DNA from: Desulfurobacterium sp.
Lineage (GTDB): Bacteria > Aquificota > Aquificia > Desulfurobacteriales > Desulfurobacteriaceae
Assembly (NCBI GenBank): GCA_026988135.1
Contig: JALSLT010000072.1
Location: forward strand, 1-11,534
Length of the DNA: 11,534 nucleotides
Direction of reading: 5' to 3'
Made by a program: the position numbers and the translations under genes. Shown piece by piece: positions 1 to 7,549 of the stretch. The notes under the pieces were generated by a model. That model made no database searches. It had not been told where the DNA came from and was given only the letters and a program-made list of their open reading frames with translations. Numbering within the stretch: the first letter of the stretch is position 1; each line of letters opens with the position of its first letter.

Positions 1-680
1 TCTTCTTCTGTTTTTAACTGTTCCTGAAGATTACCTATCTCTCTCTCCGCCTGAATATAAGTATAGAATTTAGCTCTACCAAGCAGGAAAAGAAGTTTAT
101 CTTCGGATTCAACATCTTTGTAAACGTTTATAACATTTTCGTACCGCTTAGCCGAAGCTGTAAACTTTTTCGAAATGTCGTAAGTCTGCCCGATATAGAG
201 TTCATGCTCTGCCAAAATTTTTCTGCAAACATTAAGCAAAGTTGAAACTTTTCCCGAAAGCTCATCGTCAGGATATTTTGACATGAAAGCTGTAAAAACA
301 TCTATCGCCTTATATGTAAAAGATTGATCCCATTGCGGTCCTTTTATCATATCCATATAGCATATTCCCAATTTGTAAAGAGCTTCTTTTGCATATTTTG
401 AAGCGGGAAAAAGTGTTAAAAATTCTTTATATTGTACTGCTGCTTCTACGTAATCACCCTTTTTAAAATAGCTTTCCGCAAGCGCAAAAGATGCTGTCTC
501 CTTCCGTTTCGGAGACAAATCTTTCGAAAGAGCCTCTTTTAAAGGAGTAATCGCATCACCATATTTTTTTTCCTTTACGGCACTCATCCCTTCGTTAAAA
601 AGCTGGTCGGGGGTTTTTACCTTCTTGGCACATCCTGAAAATAGAAGAAAAGTAAAAGCTACGAAAACGATTCTTTTCAC
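1..680 (-). CDS. bamD: Outer membrane assembly lipoprotein BamD (3' end beyond window)
   Basis: BamD is the TPR-repeat lipoprotein of the BAM complex, which inserts beta-barrel proteins into the outer membrane from its periplasmic face. I translated this stretch by hand: it is open from a GTG at 680-678 to the window edge, giving 226 residues with no stop. The N-terminus is a lipoprotein signal, with Lys2-Arg3, a hydrophobic run, and the lipobox LFSGC with Cys17 as the lipidation site. After it come helical TPR-like units at about residues 24-57 and 62-98 (for example LAESYFKKGDYVEAAVQYKE), then the BamD/YfiO-like pattern of KYAKEALYKLGICY and a later AxxFxxFxxxYPD. GGAGGAG just upstream of the GTG fixes the start; an in-frame GTG 18 bases earlier has no such site. 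It starts 10 bases after the rng stop, so it is probably co-transcribed with rng. The visible part ends in a charged helix (AEREIGNLQEQLKTEEE). Another TPR lipoprotein is possible but less likely. Confidence 0.85.
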   Translation of the reverse strand, partial: MKRIVFVAFTFLLFSGCAKKVKTPDQLFNEGMSAVKEKKYGDAITPLKEALSKDLSPKRKETASFALAESYFKKGDYVEAAVQYKEFLTLFPASKYAKEALYKLGICYMDMIKGPQWDQSFTYKAIDVFTAFMSKYPDDELSGKVSTLLNVCRKILAEHELYIGQTYDISKKFTASAKRYENVINVYKDVESEDKLLFLLGRAKFYTYIQAEREIGNLQEQLKTEE

Positions 681-682
681 GG

Positions 683-689
683 CTCCTCC
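683..689 (-). promoter_or_regulatory. Ribosome-binding site of bamD
   Basis: The minus strand reads GGAGGAG here. The GGAGG core lies 4 bases before the GTG start at 680, and this decides between that GTG and an in-frame GTG at 698 that lies inside rng. Choosing 680 also puts the lipoprotein signal exactly at the N-terminus. Confidence 0.7.
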
Positions 690-690
690 A

Positions 691-2169
691 TCAATCACTT
701 TTTGAAATTGTAAAGTTTTCAATATGGTAATCGGAAACGGAAACTATTTTTATCTCTTTCCCGAAAAGAGATTCTATCCTTTCAATTATATCTTTTTCAT
801 CCACTTTTAACTTTTCAGCAACCATAGGGTGAACATAAACCTTTATCTTTCTTTTACCATTCTCCCGAGCCAAGAGCAAAAGTTCCCTTTCTATTTCAAA
901 AGCAACGGTATCGACAGATTTTACCCTCCCTTTGCCCTCACAGTAAGGGCATGTCATCGTCAAACTTCTCCCGAGACTTTTTTTTACTCGTTTTCTTGTC
1001 ATTTCAATAAGACCGAGATCGGACATATTCACTATTTTCGTTTTTGCTCTATCTTTTGAAAGCTCCCACTCGAGAACCTCAATAAGTTTTTTCTTATTAT
1101 CCTCAAATTTCATATCTATAAAGTCTATAACTATTATTCCTCCCACATTCCGCAACCTGAGTTGCCGTGCTATCTCTTTAGCCGCTTTGCAATTAACATT
1201 TAGAGCAGTTTCTTCAAGATTTGCCGACTTTTTAAATTTTCCACTATTAACATCTATAGATATAAGAGCTTCCGTTTCATCAATAACGATATAACCTCCT
1301 CCCGGTAAAAAAACTTTTCTCGAAAGTGCTTTCTCTATTGCCTCTTCCACTTTAAAAAACTCAAAGATAGGCTCTTCTCTGTCATAAAGTTTTATTCTCC
1401 CCGAAAGTTTCGGGATAAAACCTTTGGCAAAACTTAGAGCCCTTCTGTACTCGGGAAGCGAATCTGTCAAAACCTCATCCACATCTTCCGAAAGAATATC
1501 TCTTAAAATCTTCGGAACTATTTCAAGATCCTGATATATAAGAGATGGGGGAGGCTTGTTTTCCATTTTATTTTCAAGACTTTTCCACATTTTTAACAGA
1601 TAGTGTAAATCCTTTTCAAGATCTTCTTTTACTGCACCTTCTGCCGCTGTTCTCACTATAACACCGTAATCTATGGGGCACAACTCTTCAGCTATATTTT
1701 TTAACCTTTCTCTTTCTTGTTCATTGATTATACGTCGGGAAATTCCTACTTTTTTTATAGTCGGAAGAAGAATAAGATAATGACCGGGAATCGTTAAGTT
1801 TGTTGTCACTCTTGGTCCTTTGGTGCCTAAAGGTTCTTTCGTAATCTGAACGATGACTTCCTGTCCGGGAGTTAATACTTCTTCTATCGGAGGAAGTTCC
1901 CGCTCCTGATGGTTACTTTCTCCAAAAAGTTCATCTTCAAACTCCCAGCTAACAGCATCTTTAACATATAGAAACGCATTCTTATATTTCCCTATATCTA
2001 TAAAAGCCGCCTGAATCGCCGGTAAAATTTTTAAAACTTTTCCTTTGTATATATTTCCGACTATCCCTCTGCTTCCCTTTCTCTCAACATAAAATTCCAC
2101 AAGCTGTTCATCTTCTAAAATCGCCACTCTTATCTCTTTTGGGAGAGCGTTTATCAAAATTCTTTTCAT
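691..2169 (-). CDS. rng: Ribonuclease G/E family endoribonuclease
   Basis: This is a cytoplasmic endoribonuclease of the RNase E/G family, which cuts single-stranded, AU-rich RNA in rRNA maturation and mRNA decay. At 492 residues it has the length of RNase G (E. coli about 489) and lacks the long C-terminal scaffold of RNase E. The N-terminus (MKRILINALPKEIRVAILED) is typical. An S1 RNA-binding domain spans about residues 35-125 (GNIYKGKVLKILPAIQAAFI). The metal-binding catalytic acids are visible as Asp306 in SIDVNSG and Asp349/Asp352 in VIDFIDM. The zinc-link motif CPYC is at 407-410, inside CPYCEGKGRVKS. The ATG overlaps the stop of the upstream radical SAM gene by one base (TGATG), so translation is probably coupled; GGTGGG just upstream can serve as its ribosome-binding site. 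bamD follows after 10 bases. It could be called rne by some pipelines, but the length favours rng. Confidence 0.95.
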   Translation of the reverse strand: MKRILINALPKEIRVAILEDEQLVEFYVERKGSRGIVGNIYKGKVLKILPAIQAAFIDIGKYKNAFLYVKDAVSWEFEDELFGESNHQERELPPIEEVLTPGQEVIVQITKEPLGTKGPRVTTNLTIPGHYLILLPTIKKVGISRRIINEQERERLKNIAEELCPIDYGVIVRTAAEGAVKEDLEKDLHYLLKMWKSLENKMENKPPPSLIYQDLEIVPKILRDILSEDVDEVLTDSLPEYRRALSFAKGFIPKLSGRIKLYDREEPIFEFFKVEEAIEKALSRKVFLPGGGYIVIDETEALISIDVNSGKFKKSANLEETALNVNCKAAKEIARQLRLRNVGGIIVIDFIDMKFEDNKKKLIEVLEWELSKDRAKTKIVNMSDLGLIEMTRKRVKKSLGRSLTMTCPYCEGKGRVKSVDTVAFEIERELLLLARENGKRKIKVYVHPMVAEKLKVDEKDIIERIESLFGKEIKIVSVSDYHIENFTISKSD

Positions 2170-4580
2170 CAGCCCACCATAATTTCTCTTGCAACCGAAA
2201 CAGAAGTTAAATCTTCTCCTATCCAGAAAAGAAAATCTTGAATATTTAAAGTTCTTCCACTTAAAACTTTCAGGGATAATGTTACCATACCATCGTTTAC
2301 GGTATAAGCTTCCACAAATTCACTTACGGTTGCTTCTTTCCCTTTTCTGTTTTTCAACTTTTCGGATCTCAAAACTCTTTCTGCCAAAACAACATCAATA
2401 TTTCCTTTTATTGAATAGCGAACCTTAACATTTTTAAGCAAACTTTCTTTTAATCCAAGCTCTTTCCATCTGATAAACCTAATGCCGACAGGTAGTATTT
2501 CGTTGCATTTTTCAATAAATGCAAAATCAACGGGAAACTCCTCTGTTAACTCTACTTCTACAATCTCACTCAAACTTTCAATACCCGTTGGTATCCCAAG
2601 AAGAACGGTAAATTTCGGATGCGGATTGAACTTTCCCTGATATTTTAAAGGAAATCCAACTCGCCTGAAAACCCTTGTAAATATCCTTACAAGATCAAGA
2701 AGGGAAAGGAACCTTCCAATGTCCTTTTTCTCAAAAAAGATTGCTACTTTCTTTTTCAATGGAAATTCTTTTTTCGGCTTCGGAGGAACGGAAAACTCAA
2801 TTTTCTCGGGAATAGGATAATTTTCAAGCTGCCTAATCTCCTCGGGAAGGCATGAACCGCAACCGGAACATCCGATTATTCTACAATCTGGAGTCGGTTC
2901 TTCTCTGTAGGCTTTTTCCCTTTCATTTATCAAAAATTTTTCCGTAACTCCACCATCAATAAAACCCCAAAGAAGGGATTCCCCAGGCTCAAACCCTTTT
3001 AAGATTTTCTCCATATCTACACCTGCTTCTTTAAAAGCCCTTTCCCATTTTGAAAAATCAAAATACTCATCCCAACCATCGAGAAGTGCACCTGCCTTAT
3101 AAGCTTTATATATGGCATCCGCCACTTTTTCATCACCCCTTGCTAAGACCGCTTCAAGAAAAGAGATCTCCGGATTATGAAATCTCAACTTAAACTGTCT
3201 AGGAGCGTTTTTCTTTATAAAATTTATCTTTTCCTTGGCTTTTTCCGGAGTTATAAACTTTTCCCACTGGAAAGGAGTAAAAGGTTTTGGCACAAAAATC
3301 GAAAAACCAGCAGTAACATTTTTCTTTCCTTTATATCTTTTGGCTATTTGCTTAATTTCCCAAAGCAGCTTGACAATAGCTTCAATATCTTCATCTCTCT
3401 CTGTCGGTAGCCCTATCATAAAATAAAACTTGATTTTATTCCAGCCTTTCTTAAACAACCCCTCAACAAGATTAAAAATATCTTCATTTGTAAGGTCTTT
3501 ATTTATTACTTTCCTTAATCGCTCCGTAGCAGCCTCCGGAGCTATCGTAAAAACTGTTTTTTTTATCTGTAAAAGCTGCGTTGCAAGGTCAGAATTGAAG
3601 CCTTTTACTCTCATGGAAGGAAGAGAAAGACCCACCATCCTTTCGTAACAAAAATCCATCACTTTGGGAATCAAATCGTTAAACGCTGAATGATCGGAAA
3701 CGCTCAAAGCAAGAAGAGATGCTTCATCATATCCCGTATTTTCAAAAACATTCTTCATTAATGAAACTACCTGGTTGGTAGTCCTTTCTCTATAAGGTCT
3801 ATAAGTAAATCCAGCCTGACAATACCTACAACCTCTCAAACAACCTCTAACCGTTTCAACAACTATCCTGTCGTGTACAGTTTCAACGGCAGGAACAAGA
3901 GGCTTTTTCGGAAAAAACTCACTGTCCAGGGAGTGGAATACCCGCCTTTTCACTTTATATTTTCCGAACTTCGGGACATAAACGCCATCTACATCTTTCA
4001 CAACTTCAAGAAAATAATCTCTACTCCAACCTCTTTCTTTCTTATCCTTTAAAAGGGAAGCTATCTCCAACATAACTTCTTCACCGTCACCTATCACAAA
4101 AAGGTCTATAAACGGGGACAGGGGAACCGGATTAAAAGTGCATGTCCCACCGGCAAGAACAATCAAGTCTGACTCTTGTCTTTCCATTCTTTTCACAGGA
4201 ATATGAGAAAGCTCCAAAACTTTTAAAACATTAGTGTAAACAAGCTCCGACAAAAGGGAAAACCCAAGGACATCGTAATCTTTTACAGGTTTTAGCGACT
4301 CAAGAGCATAAAGGGGAATGCTTCTGCTTTTCAAAAACTCCTGCATATCCGGCCTTGGAAGATAAACCCTATGACACAAAGAAAAATTGGTAAGATTATT
4401 CAAAATATGATAAATTATTTTTCCCCCGAAATGTGACATTCCTATCTCGTAGAAATCGGGATATGAAAGTACTAATCGAACTTTTCTATCATCAAATTTC
4501 GTATCAAGAACATTCATTTCAAGCGGCAAATAAGTTGCAGGTTTTGAAACCTTAATAAGCTCTTTGGTGATATTCTCCAT
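2169..4580 (-). CDS. Radical SAM protein with B12-binding-like N-terminus and C-terminal DUF2344 domain
   Basis: This 803-residue protein belongs to an uncharacterised radical SAM family (described as TIGR03960, with a C-terminal TIGR03936/DUF2344 module). No reaction is firmly known. Residues about 1-230 resemble the family's B12-binding-like region (SYPDFYEIGMSHFG at 39-52, FVIGDGEEVM at 161-170), but the canonical cobalamin-ligand motif DxHxxG is not seen. The radical SAM core spans about 235-470, with the 4Fe-4S motif CLRGCRYC (Cys247, Cys251, Cys254). A second cysteine cluster follows in DCRIIGCSGCGSC (Cys566, Cys571, Cys574, Cys577), which could bind another Fe-S cluster or zinc (inference). 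The DUF2344 region runs from about 608 to the end (FEKKDIGRFLSLLDLVRIFTR, FNPHPKF). The last codons overlap the rng start by one base. From my knowledge of genomes, this family often sits next to rng, so a role in RNA modification or processing is plausible but unproven. The start ATG at 4580 has only a weak upstream site (GGGA). Confidence 0.9.
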   Translation of the reverse strand: MENITKELIKVSKPATYLPLEMNVLDTKFDDRKVRLVLSYPDFYEIGMSHFGGKIIYHILNNLTNFSLCHRVYLPRPDMQEFLKSRSIPLYALESLKPVKDYDVLGFSLLSELVYTNVLKVLELSHIPVKRMERQESDLIVLAGGTCTFNPVPLSPFIDLFVIGDGEEVMLEIASLLKDKKERGWSRDYFLEVVKDVDGVYVPKFGKYKVKRRVFHSLDSEFFPKKPLVPAVETVHDRIVVETVRGCLRGCRYCQAGFTYRPYRERTTNQVVSLMKNVFENTGYDEASLLALSVSDHSAFNDLIPKVMDFCYERMVGLSLPSMRVKGFNSDLATQLLQIKKTVFTIAPEAATERLRKVINKDLTNEDIFNLVEGLFKKGWNKIKFYFMIGLPTERDEDIEAIVKLLWEIKQIAKRYKGKKNVTAGFSIFVPKPFTPFQWEKFITPEKAKEKINFIKKNAPRQFKLRFHNPEISFLEAVLARGDEKVADAIYKAYKAGALLDGWDEYFDFSKWERAFKEAGVDMEKILKGFEPGESLLWGFIDGGVTEKFLINEREKAYREEPTPDCRIIGCSGCGSCLPEEIRQLENYPIPEKIEFSVPPKPKKEFPLKKKVAIFFEKKDIGRFLSLLDLVRIFTRVFRRVGFPLKYQGKFNPHPKFTVLLGIPTGIESLSEIVEVELTEEFPVDFAFIEKCNEILPVGIRFIRWKELGLKESLLKNVKVRYSIKGNIDVVLAERVLRSEKLKNRKGKEATVSEFVEAYTVNDGMVTLSLKVLSGRTLNIQDFLFWIGEDLTSVSVAREIMVG

Positions 4581-4636
4581 TTTAACGTCCCAATTTTTTG
4601 AAATAGAAGAAAAGTTACTCTAAAGATAAAGTGAAA

Positions 4637-4661
4637 CCGATTCATCCCAAAGGATAATCGG
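4637..4661 (-). promoter_or_regulatory. Second hairpin after serA, competing with the first
   Basis: Read on the minus strand, CCGAUUAUCC (4661-4652) pairs with GGAU-G-AAUCGG (4647-4637), giving 10 base pairs with one bulged G at 4643 and a UUUG loop. It is followed by a U-rich run, UUUCACUUUAUCUUU, so it looks like a weak intrinsic terminator. Its left arm reuses bases 4655-4661 of the stronger hairpin at 4654-4681, so the two folds exclude each other. It could end the serA transcript, control read-through into the radical SAM-rng-bamD genes, or be a by-product of a repeated AATCGG word. Confidence 0.4.
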
Positions 4662-4681
4662 CGGGAACTTCCGCCGATTAT
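4654..4681 (-). terminator. Strong GC-rich hairpin directly after serA
   Basis: A perfect 10-base inverted repeat, TAATCGGCGG and CCGCCGATTA, with a 6-base loop (4665-4670) and one further A-T pair at 4654/4681, begins 8 bases past the serA stop. Position and stability suit a transcript 3' end or a processing and stability element. A proper U tract does not follow directly on the minus strand (the next bases are UCCUUUGGG), so it is not a textbook terminator by itself. The downstream second hairpin does have a U-rich tail. Confidence 0.45.
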
Positions 4682-4688
4682 TAAAATT

Positions 4689-6281
4689 TCAACCTAAATC
4701 AACTTTCTGCACTTCCATTATTTCAGGAAGCTCGGATATCTCTTTAATTGCAAGTTCCGGAGCATCGTCGTCAACAAGAATAATAGCTTTTGCCTCTTTT
4801 CCTCTTCCAACTCTCCCCAGCTGAAATCCCGCAATATTAACATCATGCTTACCAAGAACAGAACCCAGTTTACCTATAACACCGGGGACATCAATGTTTT
4901 TAATTATCAACAATTTTCCTTGCGGGGTAAGCTCAAAAAGAAAATCATTTATCTCGACAATTTTAGGAAACTTATCTTCCATCACTGTTCCGGCAATGGA
5001 AAATCTCCGACCACCTATATCACAAGCAACTCTTACAAGCCTTTTAAAGTTGGTTCCTTCATCTTTCCTTATTTCAACAATTCTCAAACCCCTCTCTTTG
5101 GCAAGAAACGGAGCGTTTATATAATTAACTGGAATGTCAACAATTTTGCTTAAAAATCCTTTTAAAAATGCCGCCGTAAATGCTTTAACATCTTCACCAA
5201 GGTCCCCTATATACTCAACCACTATCTCTTTTGAACGGGCACAGGCAACTTGAACGGCAAAAAGACCGAGTTTTTCTGAAAGCTCCATCCATGGCCTCAT
5301 AACTTTAGCCGTTGTCTCTTCAAACGGAGCATTAACGGCAAACTCAACCTCTTCTCCTCTTAATGCTGCAAGCACCTGATTCGCAATAATAACAGCAACA
5401 TTTGTTTGTGATTCGAAAGTATTAGCGCCTATATGAGGAGTAACAATAATATTAGGCGCATCAAGCAAAATATTTTCATTGGCAGGTTCTTTAATAAACA
5501 CATCAACGGCAGCCGCCTTCACCTTACCGGTATTAAGAGCTTCATAAAGATCCTGTTCGTTTAAAATGCCGCCCCTGGCTATATTAAGAAGGATAACTCC
5601 ATCCTTCATCTTCTTTATCTCTCTCTTCGTAATCATGTTTTTCGTTTCATCGGTTAAAGGTGTATGAACCGTTATAACATCTGCTCTCTCAAGAAGCTCG
5701 TCAAGAGAATCCAAAAGCTCAACACCAAACCTTTCCGCTTTTTCCTTCTTTATATAGGGGTCGTAAGCGATAATTTTCATATCAAGTGACTTAGCTCTTA
5801 TGCCAACCCTTGAACCTATGCGACCGAACCCTATAATACCCAAAGTTTTTCCTGCAAGTTCAACTCCCATAAACTTCTTTCTATCCCACCTTCTCTCTTC
5901 TTTCAGAGATATATGAGACTGAGGAATCTGCCTTGCAGCAGCTATCATCATGCCCATAGTATGCTCTGTTGCTGCAAGCGTATTTCCCGTAGGCGCATTA
6001 ACAACTAAAATCCCTCTCCTTGAAGCTTCATCAAGGTCTATATTATCCACTCCAACACCGGCTCTACCGATAACTTTCAACTTACTCCCTTTTGATATAA
6101 GTTCCTCATTGACAGGAGTACCACTTCTTGTAATAAGTCCATCATACTCAGGGATAATTTCAAGAATTTTTCCGAAATCTCTAAAGAGTTCCGGGTCATA
6201 GGTTAATTCCACATCCGGTTGATTTCTTAAAATCTCTATTCCCGGTTCAGCGATATGTTCTGTAACAAGTAATTTAAACAT
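4689..6281 (-). CDS. serA: D-3-phosphoglycerate dehydrogenase (long form with ACT domain)
   Basis: SerA oxidises 3-phosphoglycerate to 3-phosphohydroxypyruvate with NAD+, the first step of the phosphorylated serine pathway in the cytoplasm. The 530 residues match the long type found in many bacteria. In order: a substrate-binding N-terminal part; a Rossmann NAD domain about 100-290 with GFGRIG at 151-156 and Asp174 (AYDP), which favours NAD over NADP; catalytic Arg236 (NIARGG), Glu265 (KEP) and His283 (PHIGA); an intervening ASB-type domain about 320-450; and a C-terminal ACT domain about 457-530 (DVPGVIGKLGSVLGKHDVNI), the usual site of serine feedback control. The start is supported by GGAGG 9 bases upstream. 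The gene stands alone between the end of the flagellar operon and a hairpin-rich spacer, so it probably has its own promoter. Other members of the D-2-hydroxyacid dehydrogenase family lack the ASB plus ACT tail, so the call is firm. Confidence 0.96.
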   Translation of the reverse strand: MFKLLVTEHIAEPGIEILRNQPDVELTYDPELFRDFGKILEIIPEYDGLITRSGTPVNEELISKGSKLKVIGRAGVGVDNIDLDEASRRGILVVNAPTGNTLAATEHTMGMMIAAARQIPQSHISLKEERRWDRKKFMGVELAGKTLGIIGFGRIGSRVGIRAKSLDMKIIAYDPYIKKEKAERFGVELLDSLDELLERADVITVHTPLTDETKNMITKREIKKMKDGVILLNIARGGILNEQDLYEALNTGKVKAAAVDVFIKEPANENILLDAPNIIVTPHIGANTFESQTNVAVIIANQVLAALRGEEVEFAVNAPFEETTAKVMRPWMELSEKLGLFAVQVACARSKEIVVEYIGDLGEDVKAFTAAFLKGFLSKIVDIPVNYINAPFLAKERGLRIVEIRKDEGTNFKRLVRVACDIGGRRFSIAGTVMEDKFPKIVEINDFLFELTPQGKLLIIKNIDVPGVIGKLGSVLGKHDVNIAGFQLGRVGRGKEAKAIILVDDDAPELAIKEISELPEIMEVQKVDLG

Positions 6282-6290
6282 CTATACAAA

Positions 6291-6295
6291 CCTCC
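6291..6295 (-). promoter_or_regulatory. Ribosome-binding site of serA
   Basis: GGAGG on the minus strand, 9 bases before the ATG at 6281. It is among the best ribosome-binding sites in the window and supports that start. Confidence 0.75.
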
Positions 6296-6322
6296 AAATT
6301 TTATTACTCTATTTAATGAGAA

Positions 6323-6366
6323 ATATGATAACACTTATTTTTATCTTTCAAGTAGGAAAACGTCAA
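6323..6366 (-). promoter_or_regulatory. Candidate sigma-70-type promoter region for serA
   Basis: Two overlapping candidates can be read on the minus strand. TTGACG (6366-6361) is followed 17 bases later by TAAAAA, a good -35 with a poor -10. TTGAAA (6351-6346) is followed by TCATAT (17-base gap) or TATCAT (15-base gap). Either would give a 5' leader of a few tens of bases before the serA ribosome-binding site. The choice cannot be made by eye in such AT-rich DNA. A promoter is expected here because a terminator-like hairpin separates serA from flhB. Confidence 0.35.
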
Positions 6367-6430
6367 GAAGAAAAACACTAAGAAAATCGTATCCCGATTA
6401 TTTTTCAGTTTTCCCTATCAATACAACTTA

Positions 6431-6450
6431 AAAGGGCAAAAGGCCCCTTA
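6431..6450 (-). terminator. Probable intrinsic terminator of the flagellar operon
   Basis: On the minus strand, AAGGGGC pairs with GCCCTTT (7 pairs including one G-U) around a CTTTT loop, and the 3' arm runs into TTTT. The hairpin lies about 53 bases after the flhB stop and before the serA promoter candidates. The tail is short and partly used in the stem, so termination may be incomplete. Confidence 0.5.
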
Positions 6451-6503
6451 AATTAAACATGGAAACTTACTTCGATAAACACTCTGAAACGCAAAAACTA
6501 ACT

Positions 6504-7547
6504 CTATAATTTTCCTTTTCGCTTGAAAATCTTCGCAAGGATTCTCGCCACAGTCACATAAAGCTCTTCCGGAATCGTATCTCCAATATCGCAACTTTCA
6601 TAAAGAGTCCTTGCAAGAGGGGGATCTTCAACGATAGGAATATCATACTCTCCGGCTATCTCTTTTATCTTTAAGGCAATCTCGTCCGCGCCTTTTGCAA
6701 GTACTGCTGGAGCCTGCATCTTACCTCTTTCATATTTTAAAGCTACGGCATAGTGTTCCGGGTTTGTAATCACCACATCGGCCTTTGGAACCTCCGCCAT
6801 CATACGACGCATAGCAACTTCTCGTTGCCGTTTTTTAACAGCAGATTTTATAATAGGGTGACCTTCCTGCTGTTTGTGCTCTTCCTTTATCTCCTCTTTA
6901 CTCATTTTCAGGTTTTCCTCATATTCATAACGTCTAAAGAAAAAATCGATAGCTGCTATCGGAATTGAAAAAATACCGAAAGCAAGTATCAATATCAACA
7001 TATATTTAAGCATATAGTAAATCTGCTGATTCAACGAAAACGTAAACATGCTGAAAATCGATGGAAAGATAGGCTTTATAGTGTAATAAGCGACTATTAT
7101 AGCAACTGTTAATTTAAGAACATTTTTGAGAGTTTCAAAAAGTGTTTTTAAAGAAAACAGCCTTCCCAGACCTTTTACAGGATTTATCATATCCAGTTTA
7201 GGTTGAAGTGCTTTGGTTGAAAAGACAAAACCGAACTGAGCAACGTTCGAAGCAACACCGACAACAAGAAGAGGAACCATAACCGTAATGGAAAGAATCA
7301 CAAAAATCTTACCGGTTAAAAAAATAAAGTTAGTAGAGAAAAGATTAGCTGCTTGAGAAAAGGTAAAATAAAAGTAACCCCCCAACTTTTTCGAAGCAAA
7401 TGGAATATAAAAAACAAGAACCCCGAACATAGCAATCAAAGTAGCAGCTATAGGGACATCCTGACTTTTAAGAACCTGTCCTTCTTCCCTTGCCTTTTGC
7501 CGCCGCCGAGGAGTCGCTTTTTCGGTTTTACTAGGATCTTTTGCCAT
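6504..7547 (-). CDS. flhB: Flagellar export switch protein FlhB
   Basis: FlhB sits with the FliPQR gate and FlhA in the inner membrane. Its cytoplasmic C-terminal domain switches export from rod/hook to filament substrates after cleaving itself. The 347 residues show a basic N-terminus (SKTEKATPRRRQKAREEGQV), four membrane segments at about 31-52, 80-102, 142-160 and 179-201, a charged linker (EYEENLKMSKEEIKEEHK) and the cytoplasmic domain with the conserved HYAVALKYE, APAVLAKGAD and PIVEDPPLARTLY blocks. The cleavage motif at 262-265 is NPEH, not the usual NPTH; Asn262, Pro263 and His265 are kept, so cleavage is still expected. The start lies 2 bases after the fliR stop, with GGTGG six bases before the ATG. 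flhB is the last gene of the operon: no flhA follows, and a terminator-like hairpin and serA come next. Type III secretion homologues (YscU-like) are excluded by the flagellar context. Confidence 0.97.
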   Translation of the reverse strand: MAKDPSKTEKATPRRRQKAREEGQVLKSQDVPIAATLIAMFGVLVFYIPFASKKLGGYFYFTFSQAANLFSTNFIFLTGKIFVILSITVMVPLLVVGVASNVAQFGFVFSTKALQPKLDMINPVKGLGRLFSLKTLFETLKNVLKLTVAIIVAYYTIKPIFPSIFSMFTFSLNQQIYYMLKYMLILILAFGIFSIPIAAIDFFFRRYEYEENLKMSKEEIKEEHKQQEGHPIIKSAVKKRQREVAMRRMMAEVPKADVVITNPEHYAVALKYERGKMQAPAVLAKGADEIALKIKEIAGEYDIPIVEDPPLARTLYESCDIGDTIPEELYVTVARILAKIFKRKGKL

Positions 7548-7549
7548 AA

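Larger units (their letters stand above)
6282..6503. other. Intergenic region between flhB and serA
   Basis: This 222-base gap is the longest non-coding stretch in the window. In the direction of transcription it holds about 53 bases of flhB 3' untranslated sequence, a terminator-like hairpin at 6431-6450, a weak 5-base inverted repeat (AATCG/CGATT, 6385-6399), candidate promoter elements at 6323-6366, and the serA ribosome-binding site. I see no tRNA, no recognisable riboswitch, and no convincing small ORF. Confidence 0.6.

Noticed and set aside
681..698. Alternative in-frame GTG start of bamD at 698
   Set aside because: It would lie inside the end of rng, lacks a ribosome-binding site, and would add acidic residues before the lipoprotein signal.
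829..1059. Plus-strand open frames over rng, the radical SAM gene, serA, flhB, fliP and flgE (for example 829-1059, 3177-3410, 4845-5153, 10915-11226)
   Set aside because: They lie entirely opposite well-supported genes, show no recognisable domain, and have the Lys/Ser/Phe/His-rich look of antisense frames in AT-rich DNA.
4581..4636. Separate promoter for the radical SAM gene
   Set aside because: The stretch is AT-rich, but I could not find a -35/-10 pair that stands out from the background.
6385..6399. Inverted repeat AATCG/CGATT with T-rich flanks in the flhB-serA gap
   Set aside because: Only 5 base pairs, AT-rich, and easily expected by chance; not called as a terminator.
6428..6460. 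Possible 10-residue leader peptide (MFNLRGLLPF) overlapping the hairpin before serA
   Set aside because: It has no ribosome-binding site and no serine codons to suit attenuation of serA, and it lies upstream of the likely serA promoter.
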